Shown here in pieces: positions 32,462 through 42,018 of a stretch of DNA of 49,708 nucleotides; positions within the stretch are counted from its first letter, which is position 1, and each line of letters begins with the position of its first letter. The notes under the pieces are model-generated. The model saw nothing but the letters and a program-made list of their open reading frames with translations. It did not search any database and was not told the DNA's origin. The position numbers were made by a program, and so were the translations under genes. Source of the stretch: Serpens sp035497635 (lineage in GTDB: Bacteria > Pseudomonadota > Gammaproteobacteria > Pseudomonadales > Pseudomonadaceae); NCBI GenBank assembly GCA_035497635.1, contig DATJDB010000180.1, positions 1-49,708 on the forward strand, given 5' to 3'.

Positions 32462-33613
32462 ATGAACCGGCTTCCGCTCGCACTCCTGATCACATCGGCG
32501 CTACTCGCGCTGCCTGCCTGGGCGCTGGATCCCCAGGCTGTGGATATCCAGGGATTGAAGTTCTACCCCTCGCTGGCGGTCGGCGAACGCTACGACGACA
32601 ACTACCGCGAACTCCCCGACGACGCGCCAACCTCGCGAATCACCACCGTGGAACCGCGCCTGCGCCTGGTCGCCGAAGACCGCAACAGCGCCTATCGCCT
32701 CAGCTACTCCGGCAGCCAGAAGACCTATCACGACGATGACGACGCCAGTCACCTGGATCATCGCCTGCGGCTGGAAAGCATTCTCGAATTCACCGCCCGC
32801 CATCGCCTGAACTTGGAAGCCGCCTACAACCGCCTGGAGCAAACCGCCTCCACCGCCGTGCCCGGCGAAAACGACGAATACAGCCTGCGCACCTTCGGCA
32901 GCACCTACCGATTCGGCGCCGAGACGGCGCGCAATAACCTCGAACTGGCCGCCAGGCACGAGCGCCTGCGCTTCCACGACGACAGCCTGGCCAACGCCAG
33001 CGAGGAACGCGATGCCAACCGCGTGGGCCTCACCTGGTTCCACCGCATCGGTGGCACCCGCGCACTGCTGGAAACCCGCTACGAGGAATTCGACTACGTG
33101 CGCCCCGACAGCCCGCTGAACAGTCACAACCTGGCGCTGCTTACCGGCGCCGTGTGGGAAGCCAGCGCCCGGACCAGTGGCCGTATCCGCGCCGGCTACC
33201 AGCGCAAGGAATATGACGACGACAGCCGCGACGGCCTGGAAAGCCCCATGTGGGAAGTCGGCCTGGACTGGAAGCCGCGCACCTACTCCACCTTCAGCCT
33301 GACGACCCGCCAGGCCTACGACGAAGGCGATGACGGCGCGGATGCGATCAAACACACCCGTTCCCGGCTCGATTGGCGTCACGAATGGAGCAGCCGAATC
33401 AGTTCAACCGTCACGCTGGGCGCGGCGCGTCTGCGCTACCAGGGTCTGGAGCGTGAGGACGACCTGAGCAGCGCCGGCCTGACGCTGACCTATCAGCCGC
33501 GCCGCTGGCTGGAGCTGGCCCTGGGCTACAGCCACTGGGACAACGATTCCACCGAAGACCGCGAACGCTTCAAACGCAACCTGTACTCCCTCACGGCCAC
33601 CGGCAGCCTGTAA
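32462..33613 (+). CDS. Exopolysaccharide-locus outer-membrane beta-barrel protein
   Basis: This 383-residue secreted protein has a clean signal peptide (MNRLPLALLITSALLALPAWA, cleavage near residue 21). It then has a long series of alternating hydrophobic/polar strands with aromatic girdles (GERYDDNYRE, YRLSYSGSQKTYH, GLTWFHRIGGTRALLETRYEEFDYV, LELALGYSHW), ending in a Ser-Leu terminal strand. This is the pattern of EpsL-like outer-membrane beta-barrels found with Wzx/Wzy exopolysaccharide operons, where they are thought to help export. ATG 32462 follows AAGGA. It is the first gene of a ten-gene operon. Confidence 0.8.
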   Translation: MNRLPLALLITSALLALPAWALDPQAVDIQGLKFYPSLAVGERYDDNYRELPDDAPTSRITTVEPRLRLVAEDRNSAYRLSYSGSQKTYHDDDDASHLDHRLRLESILEFTARHRLNLEAAYNRLEQTASTAVPGENDEYSLRTFGSTYRFGAETARNNLELAARHERLRFHDDSLANASEERDANRVGLTWFHRIGGTRALLETRYEEFDYVRPDSPLNSHNLALLTGAVWEASARTSGRIRAGYQRKEYDDDSRDGLESPMWEVGLDWKPRTYSTFSLTTRQAYDEGDDGADAIKHTRSRLDWRHEWSSRISSTVTLGAARLRYQGLEREDDLSSAGLTLTYQPRRWLELALGYSHWDNDSTEDRERFKRNLYSLTATGSL

Positions 33614-33632
33614 ACGTATGGAGCCCACATCC

Positions 33633-34169
33633 ATGTCGAGAGCCCTGTTACTGCTTCTGTTCACCGTACTGTTCGCACCCGTGGGCATTGGCCAGGTTGA
33701 GCAAGGCAGCAATTACCGGCTGGCCTCGGGCGACATCATCCGCATCAGCGTGTTCGGCGAGCCGGACCTCAGCTTCGAGGAAATCCGCCTCAACGACGCG
33801 GGCACGTTTTCCTACCCCTTCCTCGGCGATGTGCATGCCGGTGGTCGCACCGCCGGACAGATCGAGCAGCAACTGAGCGAGCGCCTGCGCGACGGCTATC
33901 TGGTCAATCCGCGGGTCAGCGTCAGCGTGGCCGCCTACCGGGAGTTTTATATCAGCGGCGAAGTCCAGAAGCCCGGCGGCTACCCCTACCAGCCGGGCCT
34001 GACCCTGAACCGGGCCATCGCCCTGGCCGGCGGGCTCACCGAACGCGCCTCGCTCAAGCGCGTCACCATCGTGCGCGGCGATGGTGATCGCCGCGCACGC
34101 GAGCGCCCTGCCCTGGACACCCCGATTCTGCCCGGCGACACCATCACCATCGCTCAGGGGTTCTTCTGA
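33633..34169 (+). CDS. Wza-type polysaccharide export protein, short form
   Basis: This 178-residue periplasmic/outer-membrane-associated protein has a hydrophobic N-terminus (residues 1-20). The Poly_export domain follows (YRLASGDIIRISVFGEPDLS … FSYPFLGDVHAGGRTAGQIEQQL), then one SLBB domain (FYISGEVQKPGGYPYQPGLTLNRAIALAGG). There is no lipobox Cys and no C-terminal amphipathic helix as in Wza, so it probably works with the separate beta-barrel. ATG 33633 follows GGAG by 9 nt. ATG 33618 is possible. The stop overlaps the next start by 1 nt. Confidence 0.9.
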   Translation: MSRALLLLLFTVLFAPVGIGQVEQGSNYRLASGDIIRISVFGEPDLSFEEIRLNDAGTFSYPFLGDVHAGGRTAGQIEQQLSERLRDGYLVNPRVSVSVAAYREFYISGEVQKPGGYPYQPGLTLNRAIALAGGLTERASLKRVTIVRGDGDRRARERPALDTPILPGDTITIAQGFF

Positions 34170-36361
34170 TGAATACGCTGCCGCCCTACGACGTCCCGCG
34201 CCTGCCCTCATCAGGCACCGATGACGAGGACACCCTGGACCTGATGCGCCTGTGGAACATCCTCTGGCGCGCCAAGTGGATGATCGCCGGGCTGATTCTG
34301 GCCGCCGGTGTGCTCGCGCTGCTGGCACTGCAATGGGTGACTCCCCAGTACAAGGCCACCGCCACCCTGGTGATCGCCGAACGCAACCCGCAGGTGATGG
34401 CCTTCCAGCAGCTCTACGAGCCGACCAGTGAATACCTGCAGACCCAGCTGGGCCTGCTGCACTCCCGGGCGCTGGCGGAGCGGGTGGTCAAGCAATTGGA
34501 GCTGACTCAGCATCCGCTGTTCGCCCCACAGGAGCCGAGCGAACCCTGGATCGACTGGCGCGCCTGGCTTCCCGACTGGCTGATGCCCGAAGCGACGGAA
34601 CAACCGGACGACGCGGCGCAGGTTCGCGGCGTGGTCCGGGCGCTCACCCCGACCATCAGCGCCCACTATGTCGGCAAGAGCCAGCTGATCGCGGTGAACG
34701 TCGAGTTGCCGGACCCGCAACTGGCGGCGAACGCGGCGAACGCGCTAGCCGAAGGTTTCATCGCCAGTCAGCTGGACAGCAACATGACGCGCTCGCTATC
34801 CGCCGCCGACTGGATGAACAAGCGCCTGCTGGAACTGCAGGAAAACCTGCGCACCGCCGAGAACCGCCTGCAGGCTTACCGTGAAGCCGAAGGGCTGGTC
34901 GATCTGGACGGTGTGTCGACCATCAGCGCCAACGAGCTGACCCTGACCGGCAGCAAGATGATCGACGCCCGCCGCGAGCGCGCCGAGGCGCAAAGCCAGT
35001 ATCGCCAGGTGCAGGCGCTCGACGGCGATCTGGAGCGTCTGGCCAGTGTGCCGGCGGTGCTCGGACACCCGCTGATCCAGCAGTTCAAGGCCGACCGTGC
35101 GCGGGCCCAGGCCAAGGTGGACGAACTGTCGCGCCGCTACGGCCCGAAGCATCCGGCCATGATCGCCGCCAACACCGAACTGAACGCCGCCACCGCCAGC
35201 CTGCGCGTGCAGGTGCAGCAGGTGGTGGCGGGCATCGAGCGCAACTACCAGCTGGCCGACGCCAACGAGCGTTCCCTGCGGGATTCCTTCAACACCAACA
35301 AGACCCAGATCCAGGACATTTCCCGCAAGGAGTTCCGCCTGCGCGAACTGCAGCGCGAGGTCGACAGCAACCGGGTGCTGTACGAAACCTTTCTGGCGCG
35401 CCTGAAGGAAACCGCCGCCACTTCGGACATCAACTCGGCCAACGCCCAGGTGGTGGACCGCGCCATCGTGCCGATCCAGCCCAGTAAGCCGCAGAAAGGC
35501 ATGATTCTGGGTATCGCCGCGCTGGTCGCCGGGGTTCTGGGCATGGGCCTGGCCTTTGTGCGCGAAGCGCTGGACGACACTTTCCGGACCGGCGAGGACG
35601 TGGAGTCGCGGATCAACGTGCCGCTGCTGGGTGTGGTGCCGCTGGTGACGCGCAAGAGCCGCAACCGCATGGCTCACCTGTTTCGCCTTAACGAGGAAAC
35701 GCGCTTCTGCGAATCCATCCGCACCCTGCGCACCGGTCTGGTGCTCTCGGACATCGATCGACCCCGGCAGATCGTGCTGGTTACCTCGACCCTGGCCAAC
35801 GAAGGCAAGAGCACCGTGGCGGTGAACCTGGCGTTCTCGATGTCGCACATTGAGCGAGTGCTGCTGATCGAGGCGGATCTGCGCAACCCGACCCTGGCGC
35901 ACAACTTCACCCTACCGACGAAGGGCCCCGGCCTGGCGGATCTGATTGCCGGTCACAGCCGCCTGGAAGACTGCGTGCGCACCGTGGGCAAGCTGGCCAT
36001 GCTGCCGGCCGGCACCGTTCCGTCCAACCCGCAGGAGCTGCTCTCCTCCCCGCGTCTGGCCAAGATCCTCCAGGCCCTCAAGTCCCGTTATCAACGCATC
36101 ATCATCGACTCGCCACCCAGCCAGGTGGTCAGTGATGCGCTGTTGCTGGCCAAGCTGAGCAACGCGCTGATCTACGTCATTCATGCGGAAAGCACCCCGA
36201 TCCCGATGGTGCAGAAAGGCATCGGCCGCCTGCTGCGGGGCAAGGCACCAGTGATCGGCGTGGTGCTCAACCAGTACGACCTGGCCAAGGCCGGACGCTA
36301 CGGCCCCTACGAAAGCTACGGCTACCTGTCCGCGCCTCTTTCCCAGGCGTCGCGAAGCTGA
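34169..36361 (+). CDS. Polysaccharide co-polymerase with bacterial tyrosine kinase domain (Wzc-like)
   Basis: This 730-residue inner-membrane protein controls chain length and export. Residues 1-70 hold a Wzz motif and first membrane helix (MIAGLILAAGVLALLAL). A long periplasmic coiled-coil region runs to about 430, and the second helix (MILGIAALVAGVLGMGLAFV) is near 450. The cytoplasmic BY-kinase has Walker A ANEGKST (Lys547), Walker A' LLIEADLRNP (Asp570) and Walker B IIIDSPP (Asp647). The tail RYGPYESYGY carries four tyrosines, the probable autophosphorylation cluster. Export would depend on the cycle of phosphorylation. It overlaps both neighbours by 1 nt. Confidence 0.93.
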   Translation: MNTLPPYDVPRLPSSGTDDEDTLDLMRLWNILWRAKWMIAGLILAAGVLALLALQWVTPQYKATATLVIAERNPQVMAFQQLYEPTSEYLQTQLGLLHSRALAERVVKQLELTQHPLFAPQEPSEPWIDWRAWLPDWLMPEATEQPDDAAQVRGVVRALTPTISAHYVGKSQLIAVNVELPDPQLAANAANALAEGFIASQLDSNMTRSLSAADWMNKRLLELQENLRTAENRLQAYREAEGLVDLDGVSTISANELTLTGSKMIDARRERAEAQSQYRQVQALDGDLERLASVPAVLGHPLIQQFKADRARAQAKVDELSRRYGPKHPAMIAANTELNAATASLRVQVQQVVAGIERNYQLADANERSLRDSFNTNKTQIQDISRKEFRLRELQREVDSNRVLYETFLARLKETAATSDINSANAQVVDRAIVPIQPSKPQKGMILGIAALVAGVLGMGLAFVREALDDTFRTGEDVESRINVPLLGVVPLVTRKSRNRMAHLFRLNEETRFCESIRTLRTGLVLSDIDRPRQIVLVTSTLANEGKSTVAVNLAFSMSHIERVLLIEADLRNPTLAHNFTLPTKGPGLADLIAGHSRLEDCVRTVGKLAMLPAGTVPSNPQELLSSPRLAKILQALKSRYQRIIIDSPPSQVVSDALLLAKLSNALIYVIHAESTPIPMVQKGIGRLLRGKAPVIGVVLNQYDLAKAGRYGPYESYGYLSAPLSQASRS

Positions 36362-37824
36362 TGGCCATGCAGGAGTGCCGTTCGACGACCCGCCCGACCC
36401 CGTGGCCCGGCGTGGATGCCTCGCATCCCCTGCCCTTGGATCTCGGTCGGCCTGCCGTGCCCATGATCAACCGGCGCGGGCTGACATTCTGGGGCCAGTG
36501 GGCGGCTGCCATGCTGGTGCTTGGCCTGCTGCTCTGGCAACTCGCCGACGTGCATGCCGGGGAGTTTTCCGAAGAGTACCGGCTGCTGGGCGCCCTCACC
36601 CTCCTCGGCTCGCCGTACTGCTACAGCCTGCTGCAGGTCTATCACAAGCGGCACGCGCTGGCGCAGAGCCTGGGCCGGTTGATGGTTGCCTGGCTGCTGC
36701 TGGCCGGCGGGCTGTTGGCGCTGCTCGAACTGATTGGCCAGCTTGCGGATTTCTCCGCGGCCTTTCTGCGCGACTGGCTGATTCTCGGCCTGCTCGCGCA
36801 GGCGCTGAGTCAGGCGCTGCTATTCTGGCTGTTCCGCCGGCTTGCCCGCCGCCTGCGCCGCGAGCGTCGCGCCGTGATCATCGGCGCCGGCCGGTCGGCC
36901 CAGGCGCTGGCCGAGCAGTTGCGCGGCCGCCAGGTCACCTTGCGCGGCGTGGTGAGCTGCGACGCAACCGATACGCCCATGCCCGACCTGCGCCTGCTCG
37001 GCACGCTGGACAACCTGGCCGGGATCGTCGAGCGCGAAGGCATTCGCCGCGTCTATCTGGCCTTGCCACGAAAGAACCAGGGGCGGCTTGAAGGCCTGTA
37101 CCGCGAACTGCTGAACCTGCCGGTGGATGTGGTCTGGGTGCCGGATCTGGAACAGCTGCCTCTGCTCAACCCGTCCTACTCGGCCATCGGCCCGCTACCG
37201 GCGCTGTATCTCAACGAGACACTGGCCAGCTCCCATCCGGCCGCCTGCCTGGCCAAGACGCTCATGGAACGCTGCCTGGCGACGCTGGCCCTGGTGCCGC
37301 TCGCCCCGCTGCTGCTGACCATCGCCATGGCGATAAAGCTGTCCTCCCCCGGGCCGGTGCTGTTCCGCCAGCAGCGCCACGGTTGGAACGGTCGGATCAT
37401 CGAGATCTGGAAGTTCCGCACCATGTACCAGCATCCGGACGACCAGTTGCGCCAGGCCACCCGCCAGGATCCCCGGGTCACGCCGGTCGGGCGCCTGCTG
37501 CGGCGCACCTCGCTGGACGAGTTGCCCCAGCTGTACAACGTGCTGCGCGGCGACATGGCACTGGTGGGTCCACGCCCCCACGCGGTGCTGCACAACCTCT
37601 ATTACAGCGACCGCATCCAGGCATACATGGCCCGCCACCGCATCAAGCCGGGCATCACCGGCCTGGCCCAGGTCAACGGTCACCGTGGCGAGACCGAGAC
37701 GCTGGAAAAGATGCAGCAGCGGGTCGCCGCCGACCTTGCCTACATCAATCGCTGGTCGTTCTGGCTGGACCTGAAGATTCTCTGCAAGACGCCATTCACC
37801 CTTTTCTCCCGGGACATCTACTGA
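36361..37824 (+). CDS. Polyprenyl-phosphate sugar-1-phosphate transferase (WcaJ-like)
   Basis: This 487-residue membrane enzyme starts repeat-unit assembly by moving a sugar-1-phosphate onto undecaprenyl phosphate. Four N-terminal helices (residues 40-165) are followed by a CoA-binding-like domain (RRAVIIGAGRSAQALAEQL). Next come another helix (LVPLAPLLLTIAMAIKL) and the catalytic PGT domain: PGPVLFRQQRHGWNG, WKFRTM, RRTSLDELPQLYNVLRGDMALVGPRP and ITGLAQVNGHRGET. The DELPQ/VGPRP set is diagnostic. Glucose is the usual substrate of the WcaJ group but is not proven here. The start is within the stop of the upstream kinase gene (TGATG). Confidence 0.93.
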   Translation: MAMQECRSTTRPTPWPGVDASHPLPLDLGRPAVPMINRRGLTFWGQWAAAMLVLGLLLWQLADVHAGEFSEEYRLLGALTLLGSPYCYSLLQVYHKRHALAQSLGRLMVAWLLLAGGLLALLELIGQLADFSAAFLRDWLILGLLAQALSQALLFWLFRRLARRLRRERRAVIIGAGRSAQALAEQLRGRQVTLRGVVSCDATDTPMPDLRLLGTLDNLAGIVEREGIRRVYLALPRKNQGRLEGLYRELLNLPVDVVWVPDLEQLPLLNPSYSAIGPLPALYLNETLASSHPAACLAKTLMERCLATLALVPLAPLLLTIAMAIKLSSPGPVLFRQQRHGWNGRIIEIWKFRTMYQHPDDQLRQATRQDPRVTPVGRLLRRTSLDELPQLYNVLRGDMALVGPRPHAVLHNLYYSDRIQAYMARHRIKPGITGLAQVNGHRGETETLEKMQQRVAADLAYINRWSFWLDLKILCKTPFTLFSRDIY

Positions 37825-37849
37825 GCATGGGAATGCGTGGAGGTGGCAT

Positions 37850-38599
37850 ATGCCCTTGATCCGCCTGGCGATCATGGAAAATTTCTCGGAGCAGCTGCTG
37901 AGCAGCGACCAGGCGTTTTCCTTCCTGAACTTCGCCTCGATCGGCCGGCGTTTCCAGGACACCGAAGACCAGGAAAACCTGCACTATTTTTGCGACGGCA
38001 TGCTGATGTCCAACTTCGTCTCGCGGCTGAAGGGCCAGCCCATCAGCCGGGTGAGTTTCGACTTCACCTCGATTGCTCCGGTGGTGTTCCAGCATGCCGA
38101 GCAACACCACAAGCGCGTGTTCCTGCTCGGCGCAACGCCGCGGGAACTGGGCAGCTTCATCCGCAAGATGAAGGCACGCTATCCGGAACTGATCATCGCC
38201 GGACGGGAGCACGGCTATTTCCGTCGCGACGAAACCCCCCGGGTGGTCCAGGCGGTGCTGGACAGCCGCTGCGATCTGCTCATCGTAGGTCTCGGTGCCG
38301 GGCTGCAGGAAAACTTCATCCGCCAAGTCAAACGCAGCGGCTTTCAGGGCGTGGCCTTTTCCTGCGGTGCCTTCATCCGCCAGGAGGCCATGGTGCATGG
38401 CGCCTACTATCCGCCGCTGATCAACCGACTCAACCTGCGGGCGCTGTACCGCATGTACCGCGAACCGCACACCATCCTGCGCTACCTGCTGATCTACCCG
38501 GCCAATTTCCTGCGCCTGAATTATTTGCTGGCCCGCCGACGCCTGGAAATCAACATCACCCCATCTCTCAAGAAAAATGCGCATCCTATTCATTCATAA
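37850..38599 (+). CDS. WecG/TagA/CpsF-family glycosyltransferase
   Basis: This 249-residue protein is a GT26-type transferase that would add the second sugar to the lipid-linked primer. The N-terminus lacks membrane helices. Recognisable segments are HYFCDGMLMS, KRVFLLGATPRELGSFIRKMKARYPELIIAGREHGYF and the signature region CDLLIVGLGAGLQENFI. The usual G-x-G-x-P-x-Q-E signature is altered, with Gly-Leu where Pro is normal. The C-terminal RMYREPHTILRYLLIYPANFLRL is family-like and basic-hydrophobic (membrane association). It has a strong GGAGGTGG site. It overlaps the next gene by 23 nt. Confidence 0.85.
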   Translation: MPLIRLAIMENFSEQLLSSDQAFSFLNFASIGRRFQDTEDQENLHYFCDGMLMSNFVSRLKGQPISRVSFDFTSIAPVVFQHAEQHHKRVFLLGATPRELGSFIRKMKARYPELIIAGREHGYFRRDETPRVVQAVLDSRCDLLIVGLGAGLQENFIRQVKRSGFQGVAFSCGAFIRQEAMVHGAYYPPLINRLNLRALYRMYREPHTILRYLLIYPANFLRLNYLLARRRLEINITPSLKKNAHPIHS

Positions 38600-39635
38600 G
38601 GACTTTCCTTTCGGCGGCGGCGTCGAGCAGGTGCAATGCCGGCTGGCCGCGCAGTTCGCCCGGGATGGCCATGAGGTCGGCTTCTTCGTCATGAACGGCG
38701 ACCCGGTTCCCGGCTGGCCGAGTGTCTCCGGTGCAGGCAACGGCCTCGCCAGGCTGTCGGGTTCCAGCTTGCGTCTGCGCCGCCTGATCCGCCGCAACGG
38801 ATTCACGCACCTGATTGCCTCAAAGGAACAGGCGAATCTGTGCGCCTGGCTTGCATCGCAAGGCACAGCGAGCCAGGTGATATACAGCCGCCACACCGCC
38901 CTGGATAGCAGTGGGCAACGGACCGGACCGCGCCTGTTGGGATGGCTTTATTCTCTCTACCTGCTCGGCGACGCTGGCCGGGCCGTGGCCGTGTCGAAAT
39001 CGCTGGCCGACACGCTGGCACGCCGGCTGCTCTGGCGGCACAAGCGTTTGCACCATTGCCCGAACGCGGTGATCAGCGACGAGTTGCAGACGCTCGCGCA
39101 GCAACCCTTACCCTGCCCGCTACCCGATGAATATTGGCTCGCCGTGGGTCGCCTGGCTTTTGCGAAAGGCTTCGACGTGCTGCTCGAAGCCTATGCACGG
39201 GCCAGCCGCCAGGCGTCGCTGCCCAAGCTGGTCATCGTCGGCGATGGCCCACTGGCCGGAAGCCTCAAGGCATTGGCCCTGCGTCTGGGTATCGCTTCAC
39301 GGGTGCACTTCACCGGCCTTCTGAGCAACCCCTATCCGCTGTTTCGCCGGGCCCGGCTGTTCGTGCTCAGCTCCCGTCACGAAGGCCTGCCCACGGTACT
39401 GATCGAAGCGCTGGCACTGAAGGTCCCGGTTGTCGCCACGGACTGTGAAACCGGCCCCCGAGAGTTGCTGGACGGCGGGCGTCTGGGCGTGCTGGTCGCT
39501 CCGGACGATCCGCAGGCCCTGGCCCGGGGCTTGCTCCAGGCACTGGAAAGCGCGGCGCCCTGCTCTGACGAAACCGTGCGCCGCTTTCATGGCAGTCAGG
39601 CGGCTCGGGCCTACTACGAGGTATGGAACCGGTGA
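38577..39635 (+). CDS. GT4-family glycosyltransferase
   Basis: This 352-residue GT-B fold glycosyltransferase has the N-terminal FPFGGGVEQVQCRLAAQFARDGHEV, then the acceptor/donor linker WLAVGRLAFAKGFDVLLEAY and the C-terminal E-x7-E motif SSRHEGLPTVLIEALALKVPV. It would add a sugar in retaining fashion to the cytoplasmic repeat unit. Donor and acceptor are not known. It starts within the WecG-type gene and overlaps the following GT4 gene by 13 nt, so translation is coupled. Confidence 0.92.
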   Translation: MRILFIHKDFPFGGGVEQVQCRLAAQFARDGHEVGFFVMNGDPVPGWPSVSGAGNGLARLSGSSLRLRRLIRRNGFTHLIASKEQANLCAWLASQGTASQVIYSRHTALDSSGQRTGPRLLGWLYSLYLLGDAGRAVAVSKSLADTLARRLLWRHKRLHHCPNAVISDELQTLAQQPLPCPLPDEYWLAVGRLAFAKGFDVLLEAYARASRQASLPKLVIVGDGPLAGSLKALALRLGIASRVHFTGLLSNPYPLFRRARLFVLSSRHEGLPTVLIEALALKVPVVATDCETGPRELLDGGRLGVLVAPDDPQALARGLLQALESAAPCSDETVRRFHGSQAARAYYEVWNR

Positions 39636-40741
39636 GGCGGCGCATCCTGTTCATCCTGCACAACCTGCACGGCGGTGGCGCCGAGAAGATGCTCGCCCGG
39701 CTGGCCAGCGGCCTGTGCGAGGAGTACCGGGTCACTCTGCTGACCCTCACCGAAGGCGGCATCAACGAAGCCCTGCTGGCACCCGGCGTGCGGCGGGTGT
39801 GCCTGCAAAGCCCGCGCACCGCCAGTGCGCTGCCGGCCCTGGCGCGTTTCCTGCGCGCCGAGCGCTTCGACGCCATGCTCTCCGCCCTGACCCATGTGAA
39901 CGTGCTGGCCATTGGAGCCGCCGCCTTGGCCGGAAGCCTGGCGCGCCTGCATGTCAGCGAGCGCAACGCCTTCTCCCGAGACCGCGAAGTCAACCCGGCA
40001 CGCAGCGTGCGCACGGCCTATGCCCTGGCCCCCTGGTTGTACCGGCTGATGCCCAACCCGGTGATCTGTGTGTCGCAGGGCGTGGCGCAAGATCTGCTGC
40101 GCCATCCGGCGCTGCGCTCGAAAGACCTGGTCACCGCCGACAATCCGGTGCTGGACGACGAGTATCTGTCCCGCCCCTTGCCCACGCCGCGTCACCCCTG
40201 GCTACGCAACCGGCAGGGCCGGGTGCTGATTGCCGTGGGTCGTCTTGCCCCACAGAAAGGCTTCGATCTGCTGATCGAAGCGCTGGCACAGCTGCAGGAG
40301 GATGTGCGGCTGGTGATCCTCGGCGAAGGTCCGCAGCGTGAGGCACTGCGGCAACAAGCCCATCGACTGGGTCTTGCCGAGCGTGTGGACTTGCCGGGCT
40401 ACCACGCTGATCCGCAGGCCGAAATCGCCGCTGCCGACTGCTTCGTGCTGGCCTCCCGCTTTGAGGGCAGCCCGAACGCGCTGGTCGAAGCCCTGGCCAC
40501 CGGCGCGCCGGTGGTGGCCACGGATTGTCCCTACGGTCCTGACGAGATTCTGGATCATGGCCGGATCGCCCCATTGGTACCGTCGGAAAATGCCCCGGCG
40601 CTGGCCGGCGCGATAGCGCGGGTGTTGACGAGCGATCCGCGGGAAGGCCGAACGGCACGCCAGCAGGCCGCCGCCCGCTTCACCCGCAGCGCAGCGGCGC
40701 GAAGCTATCTGCGCGTGCTGCTCCCGGAGGATGACGCATGA
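39623..40741 (+). CDS. GT4-family glycosyltransferase
   Basis: This 372-residue GT-B fold glycosyltransferase contains ILHNLHGGGAEKMLARLASGL near the N-terminus, IAVGRLAPQKGFDLLIEALA in the middle and ASRFEGSPNALVEALATGAPV as the E-x7-E donor-phosphate motif. It is similar in architecture to the preceding gene and may be a paralogue. It would add a further sugar of the repeat unit. The stop overlaps the polymerase start by 4 nt (ATGA). Confidence 0.92.
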   Translation: MEPVRRRILFILHNLHGGGAEKMLARLASGLCEEYRVTLLTLTEGGINEALLAPGVRRVCLQSPRTASALPALARFLRAERFDAMLSALTHVNVLAIGAAALAGSLARLHVSERNAFSRDREVNPARSVRTAYALAPWLYRLMPNPVICVSQGVAQDLLRHPALRSKDLVTADNPVLDDEYLSRPLPTPRHPWLRNRQGRVLIAVGRLAPQKGFDLLIEALAQLQEDVRLVILGEGPQREALRQQAHRLGLAERVDLPGYHADPQAEIAAADCFVLASRFEGSPNALVEALATGAPVVATDCPYGPDEILDHGRIAPLVPSENAPALAGAIARVLTSDPREGRTARQQAAARFTRSAAARSYLRVLLPEDDA

Positions 40742-42018
40742 AAACCCTGGAGGTGCGTTATTCCAGCCTGCGGCTCGCCTTTCTCCTGTTCGGGCTGCTG
40801 TTCTACCTGAAGGCGTTCGAGTTTCTCATCGTGCTGCTGTCCGGGCGCAGAGGACTGAGCATGGACCGCGAGCTGGAAGGCAATCCGGTCAACCAGATCT
40901 GCGGATTGATCACCCTGCTGGTGCCGGCCTGGCTGTTCATCCGCCAGCGGATCTTTCAGCGCCGAAGCTTCTATCGGGACAATCTGGTGATGCTCCTGTT
41001 TCTGGGCTGCCTGCTGTTGTCGGTGTTCTGGTCCTACGAGCCGGGGCTGAGCTTCCGGCGCTTCGTGGCGCTGCTGGGCGTGGTGTTCTTCGCCGGCTTC
41101 GCCGTCTACAGCTACCGCCTTGATCGCCTGGCGCTGCTGATCGGCTGCACCGTGGGCTTTCTGTCCCTGGTCGGCCTGATCTTCGCGGTGCTGACACCCG
41201 AGCTGGTGTTCTACACCGATGGCGCTCGGGCCGGCGCCTTCCGAGGCGTGTTTGGCGAGAAGAACGCCGCCGCGCGCATCAACGCCGTGGCCATCCTCTT
41301 GCTGCTGCCGGCGATTCGTCGGCGCAATCGCCGGGCATTGCTGGCCGGCTTCTTCGCCCTGCTGGCCATCGCGATGGCGCGTTCCGCCACCGGGCTGGTG
41401 CTGGTCTGTGCCGGCGTGGCCAGCTACTGGTATTTCCTGACGCTGATCCGCCTGCGTCTGCATCGCTCACGCGCCGTGCTGGTGACCAGCACGCTGGCGT
41501 ACCTGCTGATCTGCCTGGCGCTGTACGCCAATTACCATCTGTTTCTCGACCTGCTCGGGCGCGACAGCTCGCTGACCGACCGCACCCAGATCTGGGCACT
41601 GCTGACACCCTCCATCGAGGAGGAGTTGCTGCGTGGCTACGGCTTCGGTGCCTTCTGGGCCAGCTCGGCGGCGGACTTCTTTCTGCGCCGCTGGGGCTAC
41701 ATCGGCAACGCCCACAGCGGCTATCTGGAAACGCTGCTCAATGGCGGGCTGATCCAACTGGTCGCTCTGCTGCTGCTGTTCGCCGCCGCCCTGTACAAGC
41801 ATTTCAATGCCCTGCAGCAGCGCATCGCGGTGGCACAGCATGCCAGCGCGCTGGTCATCATCGGGGTCTTCATCCTGTCCAACTACGTGGCGTATGTGGT
41901 GCCCAACCACCGCTCCGGCGAGTTTCTGGTGTTCTGCGTGCTGGCCCTGTCGCTGCGTCCCGCCCGGGCGAGTGCGGCCTCGCACGCCTCTGCCCTTCAC
42001 TGGAGGCCCTCACCGTGA
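40738..42018 (+). CDS. O-antigen ligase / Wzy-type polymerase
   Basis: This 426-residue integral membrane protein has about ten helices. The conserved periplasmic-loop segment FRGVFGEKNAAARINAVAILLLLP (a Wzy_C/O-antigen-ligase hallmark with the G-x-K-N motif) and the later large loop DRTQIWALLTPSIEEELLRGYGFGAFW with NAHSGYLETLLNGGL identify the family. In a locus with Wzx, Wzc-like kinase and a PGT, it is most likely the repeat-unit polymerase. A ligase role cannot be excluded from sequence. Confidence 0.88.
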   Translation: MKTLEVRYSSLRLAFLLFGLLFYLKAFEFLIVLLSGRRGLSMDRELEGNPVNQICGLITLLVPAWLFIRQRIFQRRSFYRDNLVMLLFLGCLLLSVFWSYEPGLSFRRFVALLGVVFFAGFAVYSYRLDRLALLIGCTVGFLSLVGLIFAVLTPELVFYTDGARAGAFRGVFGEKNAAARINAVAILLLLPAIRRRNRRALLAGFFALLAIAMARSATGLVLVCAGVASYWYFLTLIRLRLHRSRAVLVTSTLAYLLICLALYANYHLFLDLLGRDSSLTDRTQIWALLTPSIEEELLRGYGFGAFWASSAADFFLRRWGYIGNAHSGYLETLLNGGLIQLVALLLLFAAALYKHFNALQQRIAVAQHASALVIIGVFILSNYVAYVVPNHRSGEFLVFCVLALSLRPARASAASHASALHWRPSP

